Shown: in pieces, positions 8,288 to 15,898 of the stretch | Layout: each line of letters opens with the position of its first letter | How positions within the stretch are numbered: position 1 is the stretch's first letter | From: Deltaproteobacteria bacterium | Lineage (GTDB): Bacteria > Desulfobacterota > Desulfomonilia > UBA1062 | Assembly: GCA_029547045.1 (NCBI GenBank) | Contig: JAKPQL010000075.1 | Coordinates: forward strand, 1 to 53,863 | Direction of reading: 5' to 3' | DNA length: 53,863 nucleotides | Program-made: the position numbers and the translations under genes | The notes under the pieces: generated by a model | Told to the model about the DNA's origin: nothing | The model's database searches: none | What the model saw: the letters and a program-made list of their open reading frames with translations, nothing else

Positions 8288-9531
8288 CGGCCCCTCCCCT
8301 GTACCACCTTGTCGCCCTCGCTGTAGGCCTTGCGGACGAGCTCTCCGGTCACCGGCACAAAGGGCGTTTTCAGGGAAAAGACCTGGTTGGGCCTGATGTG
8401 CGTCAGGGATTCCCCCTCCGAGACGGCGCCGTTCAGGAGGAAGGTCTGCCGCTCGCCCGCCGACGAGAGCCACTCGAGCTCCATGCCTTCGATGAGGGGG
8501 TTGCGCGCCTCCAGCACGGTCATGCCGTCCGCATGCCCCAGCACCTTTGCGGCAAGGTGGTGGCTCTGCTCGTACCCCCTGAAGTCATAGTTAACCCCCG
8601 ACTGATCGGGCCGGCCGTCGAAAAACCCGGTGAAGAACTCCCGGTTGCTGACCTTCGCGATCTCCTCCATCCACTCGGACCGGGGGGCGAACCCCTCGGG
8701 GTCCTGCAGCCAGACATCCCGGGCCTTCCGGTACACCGCCACCACGGTGGCCACGTACAGCGGCGCCTTGTTCCTGCCCTCGATCTTGAGCCCGTCGAGT
8801 CCCAGGGCCATGACCCGGTGGAACACCGGGAGCAGGCACAGGTCCTTGGAGTTGTAGAGGAAGGTGAACCCGTCCTCTTCCATCACGGGCATGTACTGCC
8901 CGTTTCTGGTCCGCTCCACAAGGGCGTAGTCCCAGCGGCAGGGCTGGGTGCACCGGCCCTGGTTTGCCCCCCGGCCGGCCAGGTAGTCGCTGATGAGGCA
9001 CCTGCCTGACACCGAGATGCACACGCTGCCGTGGATGAACATCTCCAGTTCGCAGGCAGTGTTCCTGCGGATATGACGGATTTCCTCCGCGGAGAGCTCC
9101 CGGGCCAGGATCACCCTGGCAACGCCGAGGTCCGCCCAGGCATTGACCGCATGGCTGCTCACCGCGTTGGCCTGGGTGCTCAGGTGCACGGGCATGGACG
9201 GAGCACCCTTCCGGACCATGGCCAGGACCCCCGGGTCTGACACGATGAAGGCATCGACGCCGGCCTCCTGCGCTGCGAACCTGATCAGGCCGGGCAGCTC
9301 CTCATACTGGGCGTCGTGGGGGTAGGTGTTCAGGGCGAGATAGACCTTCACACCCTTGCCGTGGGCGTGGGCTGAGGCACGGACAAGCTCTTCAGGAGAG
9401 AAGTTCCGGGCAAAGGCCCGCAGGCTCGTCTCGCCCTGCAGCCCCAGGTACACGGCATCCGCACCGTAGAGACAGGCGGTCTCCAGGGCCTCAGTGGTTC
9501 CTGCCGGCGCGAGGATCTCGGGACGTTTCAT
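8284..9531 (-). CDS. Peptidase U32 family protein (UbiU/RlhA/YhbU-like)
   Basis: 415 residues. It begins MKRPEILAPAGTTEALETA, the standard U32 N-terminus, which fixes the start at 9531; 13 residues upstream are unrelated. The family signature is present (EMFIHGSVCISVSGRC), followed by LAGRGANQGRCTQPC. The conserved cysteines suggest a 4Fe-4S cluster, as known for the prephenate-dependent or oxygen-independent hydroxylases RlhA, TrhP and UbiU/UbiV. The older name collagenase is probably misleading. Which RNA or quinone substrate this member acts on cannot be read from sequence. It is coupled through a 4-base overlap to the helicase gene downstream. It diverges from tRNA-Arg. Confidence 0.9.
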   Translation of the reverse strand: MKRPEILAPAGTTEALETACLYGADAVYLGLQGETSLRAFARNFSPEELVRASAHAHGKGVKVYLALNTYPHDAQYEELPGLIRFAAQEAGVDAFIVSDPGVLAMVRKGAPSMPVHLSTQANAVSSHAVNAWADLGVARVILARELSAEEIRHIRRNTACELEMFIHGSVCISVSGRCLISDYLAGRGANQGRCTQPCRWDYALVERTRNGQYMPVMEEDGFTFLYNSKDLCLLPVFHRVMALGLDGLKIEGRNKAPLYVATVVAVYRKARDVWLQDPEGFAPRSEWMEEIAKVSNREFFTGFFDGRPDQSGVNYDFRGYEQSHHLAAKVLGHADGMTVLEARNPLIEGMELEWLSSAGERQTFLLNGAVSEGESLTHIRPNQVFSLKTPFVPVTGELVRKAYSEGDKVVQGRGR

Positions 9532-9626
9532 GGCACCCAAGGCTATAGCGCAAGCGGCACCCGCGCACAAGGCCTCAAACGCCCGGGCAGCCCTCTGGAA
9601 AGGGCCTGTACGGGGCCATTTTCTCC

Positions 9627-9655
9627 TTGACTCGAACAGGCCCGGCGGCTAAGAA
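9627..9655 (+). promoter_or_regulatory. Sigma70-type promoter of tRNA-Arg
   Basis: TTGACT at 9627-9632 and TAAGAA at 9650-9655 are separated by 17 bases. They sit 9 bases before the mature tRNA 5' end, so transcription would begin almost at the tRNA. Confidence 0.7.
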
Positions 9656-9664
9656 AATCCGCAT

Positions 9665-9737
9665 GCCCCCGTAGCTCAGTGGATAGAGCACAGGATTCCT
9701 AATCCTGGTGTCGCAAGTTCGATCCTTGCCGGGGGCA
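9665..9737 (+). tRNA. tRNA-Arg (anticodon CCT)
   Basis: A 73-nt cloverleaf. Acceptor GCCCCCG pairs with CGGGGGC, the discriminator is A, the D-arm contains GCTCAGTGGATAGAGC, the anticodon stem CAGGA/TCCTG encloses TTCCTAA, and the T-loop is GTTCGATC. The anticodon CCT reads AGG. The 3' CCA is not encoded (the next bases are CTC), so it must be added by tRNA nucleotidyltransferase. Confidence 0.95.
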
Positions 9738-9830
9738 CTCGGCATACCCCTTGTGCAACCCTTCCCTCGAACACGCTTCTTGCCTTCATCCGACATTCGT
9801 TTATAGTGTTCCCTGAAAGGACTGCTTCCC

Positions 9831-10406
9831 ATGCCGCGGAAAGAACGCAGAGTCATCCTCATCTGTCAGTGCCTGGTCAACCCCTACTGCAGGGTGCACA
9901 TCCTGGGACAGAACTTCCCGCTCTCCCTGGAGGTGACCGACTACCTGCTGCGGAGGAACGTGGGCATCATCCAGTACCCCTGCCCGGAGACCACGGCCAT
10001 GGGCCTCATGCGCAACCCCCAGGGCCGCCAGCAGTACGACAGCATCTTCTTCCGAACCCACTGCAAGGAGCTGCTGCGGGTCCCCATGCTCATGGTGCGG
10101 GAGTTCCTCAAGAACCGCTACCGCCTCTGCTGCTTCATCGGCCTTGAGAACAGCCCCACCTGCGGCATCCACTGGGGCGCACACAAGGTGAACCGGTACG
10201 GCACCGAGTCCCCGAACCCCGTGGACGAGCCCGGCGACAAGGACCCGGTCCTGCGGGGCATTATGGCGGAGATCCTGGAGGAGGAGCTCAACAAGGAAAG
10301 GATCACGGTCCCCTTCCTGGAACTCCCGGCGCTGTCGCCCGCTGATTCAGAGAAGCGCAGGAGGTTCTGGCAGGACCTGGAGGCAGCGGTCTCTCCCGCA
10401 TCCTGA
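9831..10406 (+). CDS. TudS-related (DUF523-like) putative desulfidase
   Basis: 191 residues, cytoplasmic, no membrane segment. The cysteine pattern resembles the DUF523/TudS family: Cys12 and Cys14 in ICQCLVNPYC, Cys51 in QYPCPE, and Cys111 in ENSPTCGIHWG. In TudS three cysteines hold a 4Fe-4S cluster that removes sulfur from thiouracil. To my recollection this longer subtype is the CD3072 TudS-related group, whose substrate is not known to me. The start ATG 9831 is preceded by AAAGGA 9 bases upstream. The gene follows tRNA-Arg by about 90 bases and may share its promoter. The downstream glycosylase gene converges. Confidence 0.75.
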   Translation: MPRKERRVILICQCLVNPYCRVHILGQNFPLSLEVTDYLLRRNVGIIQYPCPETTAMGLMRNPQGRQQYDSIFFRTHCKELLRVPMLMVREFLKNRYRLCCFIGLENSPTCGIHWGAHKVNRYGTESPNPVDEPGDKDPVLRGIMAEILEEELNKERITVPFLELPALSPADSEKRRRFWQDLEAAVSPAS

Positions 10407-10429
10407 AGGGCACGCCCTCTTCCGGCCGC

Positions 10430-11248
10430 TCAGGACAGCCCGATGCGTGCTCCGGACCGGGCGAGGAACCCTTCCTGCTCGAGGCGGGAGAGGATCCTGT
10501 CCAGCCTTTTCTGATCAATCCCCATGCGGGCGGAAAGCTTCTTCTTCGTCATCGCCCCCTGCTCCACGAGGGTCTTGATGATCCTGCCGCGCACCTGGCG
10601 GTCTGACCCCTCGAAGGGCGCCTGCCTGGCGTAGTGGGCGCTCCTGCGGTTGGGGTTCGGCGCCTGGTTCTTCAGCATGGCGCCGTAATCCATGAGGGCA
10701 TAGTACCAGTCCCTGGGATTATCCCTGTCAAGGGTCGCCTCCACCAGCGGCAGGATCTCCCTGTCCCGCACGTCCGTCCGGTCATGGAAAAAATGGTTTA
10801 TGTATGCGCGCCGGATATTGGTCTCGATGAATGCCGCAGGTGCATTGAATGCAAAGGCGAGGATGGCGCCGGCCGTTGCATGGCCGATGCCCGGAAGCCG
10901 GCGGAGGTCCTCCGCCGTGCCGGGGAACCTCCCCCGGTGCTCTTCCTGGAGTGCCTGTGCGCATTTCCAGAGAAACACGGCCCTGCGGTTGTAGCCGAGC
11001 CCCTGCCAGTACGCCAGCACCTCGGCCAAGGGCGATGCGGAGAGCGCAAGGATATCCGGGAACCTCCGGAGGAACTCGGGATACTTCTTCAAAACACGCT
11101 CCACCTGTGTCTGCTGGAGCATGATCTCGGACACGAGGACGCGGTAGGGGTCCGGCTCATGCCGCCACGGAAGCGCCCTCCGGCTGGATGCATAGTGTCC
11201 GAGGACGAGCCGTCTGAAATAACCCAGGTCTGTGTTCGTCCCTTCCAT
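10430..11248 (-). CDS. MutY-like HhH-GPD DNA glycosylase without iron-sulfur cluster
   Basis: 272 residues. The HhH-GPD fold is clear: SEIMLQQTQVERV carries the catalytic Glu (Glu41), YWQGLGYNRRA and LPGIGHATAGAI form the helix-hairpin-helix, and FIETNIRRAY follows. In MutY that last position is the catalytic Asp of LDGNVKR. Here it is Glu142. The four-cysteine 4Fe-4S loop of MutY is absent. Instead the C-terminus (about 215-272) looks like a winged helix (MTKKKLSARMGIDQKRLDRIL). The NUDIX-like domain that recognises 8-oxoG is also missing. I therefore call it MutY-like rather than mutY; the lesion it removes is unknown. The start at 11248 drops 16 non-family residues of a longer frame. Confidence 0.8.
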   Translation of the reverse strand: MEGTNTDLGYFRRLVLGHYASSRRALPWRHEPDPYRVLVSEIMLQQTQVERVLKKYPEFLRRFPDILALSASPLAEVLAYWQGLGYNRRAVFLWKCAQALQEEHRGRFPGTAEDLRRLPGIGHATAGAILAFAFNAPAAFIETNIRRAYINHFFHDRTDVRDREILPLVEATLDRDNPRDWYYALMDYGAMLKNQAPNPNRRSAHYARQAPFEGSDRQVRGRIIKTLVEQGAMTKKKLSARMGIDQKRLDRILSRLEQEGFLARSGARIGLS

Positions 11249-11314
11249 TGTCGCCCCGCCCGCACCCAGGCTATCACACCGCACACGCCCGGACAACCTG
11301 CGGCGCAGACGGAT

Positions 11315-11345
11315 AAAAAAAGACCCCCGGCAGATGCCGGGGGTC
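11315..11345 (-). terminator. Intrinsic terminator of the pilin gene
   Basis: A 10-bp perfect GC-rich stem (11322-11331 with 11336-11345, loop AGAT) is followed on the minus strand by seven T (11321-11315). It lies 30 bases after the pilin stop. Confidence 0.95.
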
Positions 11346-11375
11346 CTGTCTCAGGCTCGAGAGAATCTCAGGTCC

Positions 11376-11813
11376 CTAGTTTTTGGGGATATACCTGGTT
11401 TCCATGCCGTTATCGACGCCCCATGTCCTGGTTCCGCCGCCGCCGGCACGCACCTGCAGGGTGAGGTCACCCGATACGCCGGGGATGTTCTGGACCGTGA
11501 CGGTCATGGTCGGGGTGGCATTGGCATCGGCGGCCGCTCCGATGCTTGCCGCCTGGATATACTTCGTGGGTGCCTGGATGCCGGTGGTGTTCTGGATCTC
11601 AGTGACATTGGCCATTGCGTTGCTTGACCCGACATCGTTAATGTGCGTGTTGAGACCGCTCATGGCGGCGCCCATGTAGTTCGTCACCTCGGACAACCGC
11701 GCCTTGCGCGTGTAGTCGCTGTACGCCGGGATGGCGATGGCCGCCAGGATACCGATGATCGCCACGACGATCATCAACTCGATGAGCGTGAAACCCTTCT
11801 TTGATCTTAACAT
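11376..11813 (-). CDS. pilA: Type IV major pilin (PilA-like prepilin)
   Basis: 145 residues. The prepilin leader MLRSKKG is cut before Phe8 ([19 protein letters not shown]). Glu12 is the conserved fifth residue of the mature protein. The hydrophobic N-terminal helix that packs the pilus core is typical. The globular part has no cysteines, so the usual C-terminal disulfide loop is absent; it ends [17 protein letters not shown]. The start ATG 11813 is fixed by AAGGAGGAAC just upstream and by the leader; a longer frame upstream is not used. The gene stands alone with its own terminator, and no pil assembly genes are in the window. About 138 mature residues is between the short Geobacter PilA-N type and the full-length pseudomonad type. 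Confidence 0.93.
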   Translation of the reverse strand: MLRSKKGFTLIELMIVVAIIGILAAIAIPAYSDYTRKARLSEVTNYMGAAMSGLNTHINDVGSSNAMANVTEIQNTTGIQAPTKYIQAASIGAAADANATPTMTVTVQNIPGVSGDLTLQVRAGGGGTRTWGVDNGMETRYIPKN

Positions 11814-12213
11814 AGCCTCGTTCCTCCTTGGTTTAGTGGAATCGCTTAAGATATAATTAAGCCTCGATGCCCGGCGGCCGGTATGATCCAGTACACAACG
11901 CCCTCTGATCATCATCACACTCTATATATACGGATGCATGCTAAAAAACTTGAGGAGAAAAATTACGTTATGTGATTTCATGATGTTAAAGCATTGATCA
12001 GCCGGGTTTTCCCGGATGCCCCATTACATTCTGGTACTTCAGGGCCGTCTTTTCCAGGGCTTCTTCCATGAAGATAATCGCGTATGCTTGATTATCAAGG
12101 GGACGCGGGGAAATTTTTCCGTAGCTGTCCCGCAGGAGGCATCCACCGGTGCTCAGGGGGCCGTGCTGTTAGCTGGCAGCGCCGGGGGGAGAATCCGCTT
12201 CAGGGCCGCGGGC
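11814..12213. other. 400-base intergenic region upstream of pilA
   Basis: AT-rich next to pilA, becoming GC-rich towards the zinc-ribbon gene. It should hold the pilin promoter, but I found neither a clear sigma54 GG/GC pair nor a good sigma70 pair. A near-palindrome CTTAAGATATAATTAAG lies about 35 bases before the pilin start. On the minus strand a 23-codon frame (12069 to 11998) begins MEEALEKTALKYQ and ends at a CCGGG-AAAA-CCCGG hairpin; its reality is doubtful. I looked for RNase P RNA, which follows the zinc-ribbon gene in some related genomes as I recall, and did not find its conserved core. Confidence 0.5.
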
Positions 12214-12939
12214 TCAGTCCTGATCGGCCTCTTCGCCGGGCCGCGCGTAGAGGATCCGCTGGCACGAGGGGCAGATGATGAGCCTGTCGCCCCGCACCAG
12301 CTCGTTGTAGAGCTGGGGCTGGATGTGCATGTGGCAGCCTTTGCACACGCCGTCCAGGCACTCGGCCACGGCAAGTCCCTTCTTGCTTTTCTTGATGCGG
12401 TCGTATTTGGACAGCAGCGAGGGGTCCACGGTCTTGCGCAGGCTCTTGTCCTTGCCCTTGTATTCGGCAAGTACCGCCTCGAGCTCCTTCATCTGCCCCT
12501 CGAGCCTGGCCTTCTTCTCTTCCAGGATGACCCTGTCCGTCTCGAAGGAGGCGCTGATACGCTGCCGCTCGGCGCTCTTCTTCTCGATCTTGTCCATGAT
12601 CATGAGCACCTGCTCCTCGATATCGGCCTTGCGCTTCTTCGCCAGGTCGATCTCCCGCTGCAGGGCGAGGTACTCCTTGTTGGTCTTGATCCGCTTGATC
12701 CGTGCGTCCGCAGCGTCCAGGAGTGTCTGGTTCTCCTTGAGCTCCACCTCCAGGGGGGCCTTGCGCTCCTCGTAGGCCGCGATCTCCTCGTCCACGGCCT
12801 CCAGGGACTTCCTCCGGGCGCCGATGATGCTCTCGATCTCGGAGACCTCCTTGGGCATCTCCCGCAATCCCTCTTCGGCCTTGAATATCTCGATTTCCAC
12901 ATCCTGCAGGGCAATCAGGTCGGCAAGCTTGTCCTTCAC
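12214..12939 (-). CDS. C4-type zinc-ribbon coiled-coil protein (DUF164 family)
   Basis: 241 residues. Residues 1-175 form a long, highly charged coiled coil, followed by a zinc ribbon: VCKGCHMHIQPQLYNELVRG then IICPSCQRILY, supplying four cysteines. The family (COG1579) is widespread and thought to bind nucleic acid, but its role is not settled. The GTG start at 12939 is supported by AAGGAG a few bases upstream. It lies 12 bases after the Nif3-like gene, a pairing common in Gram-negative genomes. Cytoplasmic; no signal peptide. Confidence 0.9.
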   Translation of the reverse strand: MKDKLADLIALQDVEIEIFKAEEGLREMPKEVSEIESIIGARRKSLEAVDEEIAAYEERKAPLEVELKENQTLLDAADARIKRIKTNKEYLALQREIDLAKKRKADIEEQVLMIMDKIEKKSAERQRISASFETDRVILEEKKARLEGQMKELEAVLAEYKGKDKSLRKTVDPSLLSKYDRIKKSKKGLAVAECLDGVCKGCHMHIQPQLYNELVRGDRLIICPSCQRILYARPGEEADQD

Positions 12940-12951
12940 CGTCGCATCTCC

Positions 12952-13710
12952 TTATCTCTCTCTGGTGGGTATGCATGGGGAGAAGACATCCCTGCCCCGG
13001 TGGGCAAGGACGCGCACCCCCTTCAATTCCTTGTTCAGCCGTGCGGCCAACGGCTTCACGATGATCTCCTCGGTGGCGAAGTGGCCCAGGTCCACCACGT
13101 TCATCCCGGCTTCCCAGGCATCGAGCCCCGCGTGGTATCGGACGTCCCCGGTGACCACCGTGTCGCACCCGAGCGAGTGCGCCCGCTGCCAGAAGTCCAT
13201 GCCGCTGCCCGGACAGGCCCCTACGCGGCTCACGGGCCTTGCGGCATCGCAGAGACGGCATCCCGCGAACGGCAGTTCCTCGAGCCAGTCCCGAAGCGCC
13301 ACGGGCCTTGCCAGGACCCCCACGCGGAGGGCCCCCTCGGCCTGCACCGATGCCAGGCCGAGCCTGAGGGCCAGCTCGTCCGCCACCCCGCCCGGCGCCT
13401 TGTCCAGGTTCGTGTGCATGCTCACCAGGGCCGTGCGGGCCTCGATGAGCAGGGCGACCTTCCTGCCCACGCCCCGGCTCAGGTCCAGCCTGTTCATCGG
13501 CGCGAGCGTGAGGGGGTGGTGGGTGACGAGGAGGTCCGCCCGGCGCCTCATGGCCGCACGGATCACCTCCAGGGACGGATCCAGCGCCACCAGGATCGTT
13601 TCCACCCGGCGCGACGGGTCCCCCACCATGAGCCCCACGGTGTCCCACTCTTCCGCGGAATCGAACGGGGCCAGGGCATCGAGCACTGCCATCACGTCGC
13701 GGGTCGTCAT
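12952..13710 (-). CDS. Nif3-like dinuclear metal-centre protein (YbgI family)
   Basis: 252 residues. The Nif3 fold markers are in order: APFDSAEEWDTVGLMVGD near the N-terminus, ILVALDPSLEVI, the metal ligand stretch LLVTHHPLTL, MHTNLDKAPGGVAD, and C-terminal VTGDVRYHAGLDA with DLGHFATEE. The family is annotated as GTP cyclohydrolase I type 2 or metal-dependent hydrolase; the true substrate is uncertain. The ATG at 13710 matches the family N-terminus but has no Shine-Dalgarno. It starts six bases beyond the T-run of the preceding tRNA terminator. Transcription must come from readthrough or from a promoter overlapping the terminator. It is followed by the zinc-ribbon gene. Confidence 0.9.
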   Translation of the reverse strand: MTTRDVMAVLDALAPFDSAEEWDTVGLMVGDPSRRVETILVALDPSLEVIRAAMRRRADLLVTHHPLTLAPMNRLDLSRGVGRKVALLIEARTALVSMHTNLDKAPGGVADELALRLGLASVQAEGALRVGVLARPVALRDWLEELPFAGCRLCDAARPVSRVGACPGSGMDFWQRAHSLGCDTVVTGDVRYHAGLDAWEAGMNVVDLGHFATEEIIVKPLAARLNKELKGVRVLAHRGRDVFSPCIPTRER

Positions 13711-13715
13711 GGATG

Positions 13716-13747
13716 AAAAAAGGGATGCTCCTGAAGAGCATCCCTTT
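13716..13747 (-). terminator. Intrinsic terminator of the CAT-anticodon tRNA
   Basis: A 12-bp stem (13719-13730 with 13736-13747, loop CTGAA) is followed on the minus strand by a run of six T. It lies about 80 bases after the tRNA and directly before the nif3-like start codon. Confidence 0.9.
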
Positions 13748-13827
13748 GTCCTCCCTTGCGGAGTATGGAGCTTACACTGTGATCATGCGTGATACCCGTT
13801 CTCACCCTTGTTCCTTTGGCCCGAGTA

Positions 13828-13900
13828 TGGGCCCACCTGGAATCGAACCAGGGACCTACCGGTTATGAGCCGGTGGCTCTACCAATTGAGCTATGGGCCC
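13828..13900 (-). tRNA. tRNA with CAT anticodon (elongator Met or Ile2)
   Basis: A 73-nt cloverleaf. Acceptor GGGCCCA pairs with TGGGCCC, the discriminator is A, the D-arm contains GCTCAATTGGTAGAGC, the anticodon stem ACCGG/CCGGT encloses CTCATAA, and the T-loop is GTTCGATT. It is not the initiator: the first acceptor pair is intact and the anticodon stem lacks three stacked G-C pairs next to the loop. Elongator Met and the lysidine-modified Ile2 both carry CAT, and I cannot separate them by eye. CCA is not encoded. Confidence 0.92.
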
Positions 13901-13909
13901 TCTGTGGGG

Positions 13910-13939
13910 TTCATAGTCCAATTAAAAATGGGGTGTCAA
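13910..13939 (-). promoter_or_regulatory. Sigma70-type promoter of the CAT tRNA
   Basis: On the minus strand TTGACA (13934-13939) and TATGAA (13910-13915) are 18 bases apart. They end 9 bases before the tRNA 5' end, in the short gap after the 588-residue protein gene. Confidence 0.75.
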
Positions 13940-13951
13940 GCCTCATGTTGC

Positions 13952-15718
13952 TCAGCGCGCCTCGACCTTTTCGAGGATGTCCACGATGTTGATGCTCCCG
14001 TCGATGGTCTTGATGCTCGCCTCGATCTGCTTGAGCTCCTGGGCCAGGACGTCCTTCTCCTTTTCGTCCTTCTCCGCGGCGAGCTGCTTGGCCACCATGT
14101 CCTTCAGCCCCTTGAGGTACTCCTTCTCCCGCGAGGGGAGCGACAGCAGCTTGGGCACCTCGGTCTGGGACCCCGAGGAGGTCTCCCGCAGGAAGTCCAG
14201 GACCTCCGGGGACTCGGAGCGGGTCAGGCCGTGCTGCATGTCGGTGTTGATGAAGGCGATCTGGTCGTAGTAGAAGTTGAAGATGGTCTTGATCATCCGG
14301 GCCCGGTTGGCGAGGAGCTTGTCCAGGTAGCCCTTGAAGTCGGCGAAGCGCTTCTCGATCTTCTCCTCGATCTTGGCCCGCCTGGCCGTGTCCGTGCAGG
14401 TATAGTAGTCCTTCACCGTCTCGGCGAAGAAGTCGAAGTAGCTGTGCAGGGCCAGGATCATGATGGTGTCGCCCAGGAGGTTGCCGTTGGTGGTGCAGGA
14501 GCTCGTGGACATGGCCCCGCCTCGCCTGACGATCTCCTCGGGGGCCTTCACCATCCAGTCCGTGCCGAAGAGGCCCGGGATGTTGGTCACCGCCTCGTAC
14601 TTCACGCCCGCGGAGCGCACCTTCTCCACCATTGCGAGGTCCCGGTAAATGAGGCCCAGGGCCTTGAGGTTGGGGATGAGGGCGCCGCAGATGAAGCCGT
14701 ATTCGTTGTCCTCGTAGAAGCTGAAGATGAGGTAGGTGGGCGAGGTCACGGTGAGAAACGAGGGCGACAGGTTCACCAGGATCTCCTCGCCGTCGATCTC
14801 CCGGATGGTGGCGGGCGCCTTCTTGAGGATCTGGGCGAAGTCCCTGAAGGTGTCCGTGGCGATGACCTGGCTCACGATGCGGGTGAACACCTTCTTGAAC
14901 CGCTCTGCGGCCTTGCCGAAAGAGAAACTGTCCGCGGTGAACAGGGGCTGCTTCAGGGCAATGCCGGTCCTGAACAGGGTGCCGGTGGGGCTGTAGTTCC
15001 GCGAGCAGAGCACGCTGATCTCGTTCTGGCGCGAGAGCATCCGCTTCTCCCACCCCTTGGCCGGGGCCGACTCTAAAAACCCGATGGGGTAGTTCTTCTC
15101 GTGGATCTTGTCGAGCCACTTCTGCATGCGGTCCGCCTTCTTGGCCGTGTCACCCACGCAGGACAGGAGCACGTTGGCGCCCAGGTCCTGGGCCGTGTCC
15201 AAGACCCGGTCCATGATGGCCTCGGCAGAGAGCTCACCCAGCCGGACGTTGGCGTGCCGGATCACCGAGAGCACCTCCTGCTTGTCATGGGACAGGATCT
15301 TGATGGCGGGCAGTCCCTCGGGGGAGTCCACGAGCTCCTGCCGGTCAAAGGGGATGACGTGGTCCCGCTGGGGCTCCTCGTCGAGGGTCTGCTCCAGGTA
15401 CTTGGTGCGCAGCTCGTGCTTGCCGTCAGCCTTGAGCCGGAAGATGGGATTGCCCATCTTGTCGTAACCCTCCAGGATCTTGGACTTCTCCGACCGCATG
15501 ATCCCCGCCAGGAGCTGCTGCACGGTGGGGATGTCCGCGGTGAACGCGCCGAACACCACGTCGATCCAGACATCCTTATCGGTAAGCTCCTTGGTCTTTG
15601 CCCTGGCCAGGATATCCTCGTTGTTCTCCATGGAAGCATAGATGGCCTGCAGTCCCATCCTGCCGTTCGCGCCCCTGATGGCAACCCTGATGACCGGAAC
15701 CTTATCCCTGATATCCAT
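13952..15718 (-). CDS. Unrecognised 588-residue Rossmann-like protein
   Basis: I do not recognise this protein. The N-terminus RVAIRGANGRMGLQAI closely resembles the nucleotide-binding loop of dihydrodipicolinate reductase. Further on, residues 405-411 read TSSCTTN, matching the Ser-Cys-Thr-Thr-Asn active site of phosphorylating GAPDH (Cys408). Another stretch reads ANVLLSCVGDTAKKAD. The length is almost twice that of either enzyme family and the motif spacing fits neither. The last 70 residues are a charged coiled coil (KGLKDMVAKQLAAEKDEKEK). There is no signal peptide or membrane segment. The start at 15718 is chosen because GGAGG lies just upstream and the Rossmann strand follows; 25 upstream residues of a longer frame are not plausible. 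The gene is monocistronic. A dehydrogenase-like enzyme is possible but unproven. Confidence 0.85.
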   Translation of the reverse strand: MDIRDKVPVIRVAIRGANGRMGLQAIYASMENNEDILARAKTKELTDKDVWIDVVFGAFTADIPTVQQLLAGIMRSEKSKILEGYDKMGNPIFRLKADGKHELRTKYLEQTLDEEPQRDHVIPFDRQELVDSPEGLPAIKILSHDKQEVLSVIRHANVRLGELSAEAIMDRVLDTAQDLGANVLLSCVGDTAKKADRMQKWLDKIHEKNYPIGFLESAPAKGWEKRMLSRQNEISVLCSRNYSPTGTLFRTGIALKQPLFTADSFSFGKAAERFKKVFTRIVSQVIATDTFRDFAQILKKAPATIREIDGEEILVNLSPSFLTVTSPTYLIFSFYEDNEYGFICGALIPNLKALGLIYRDLAMVEKVRSAGVKYEAVTNIPGLFGTDWMVKAPEEIVRRGGAMSTSSCTTNGNLLGDTIMILALHSYFDFFAETVKDYYTCTDTARRAKIEEKIEKRFADFKGYLDKLLANRARMIKTIFNFYYDQIAFINTDMQHGLTRSESPEVLDFLRETSSGSQTEVPKLLSLPSREKEYLKGLKDMVAKQLAAEKDEKEKDVLAQELKQIEASIKTIDGSINIVDILEKVEAR

Positions 15719-15898
15719 TGCCTCCTCCGCGAAATGAGTTGTGCTGGTGTGGGTGAACATGGACTGTATACCAGATACCTCCCGCGCAGGCAAGGCACTC
15801 CGCCTCCATCTTCCCGGGCAGCGCGGCCCATGCGGCGAACAGCGGCCCTTCTGCCGTTTGCCTTTTCCTCAACCCCCCTTTGCTGCTATAGGGACTCC

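Noticed and set aside
6596..8326. 576-codon plus-strand frame opposite the helicase
   Set aside because: The minus strand holds complete helicase motifs; the plus product resembles no protein family.
11814..12213. RNase P RNA beside the zinc-ribbon gene
   Set aside because: The gap is barely long enough and the conserved rnpB core sequences are missing on both strands.
12016..13716. 566-codon plus-strand frame across the zinc-ribbon and Nif3 genes
   Set aside because: It spans two real genes and a non-coding gap on the other strand; a GC-driven shadow.
13828..13900. CAT tRNA as initiator tRNA-fMet
   Set aside because: The first acceptor pair is intact and the anticodon stem lacks the three consecutive G-C pairs of initiators.
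13952..15718. Calling the 588-residue protein a GAPDH
   Set aside because: Only the SCTTN motif fits; length, order and spacing of the other motifs do not.
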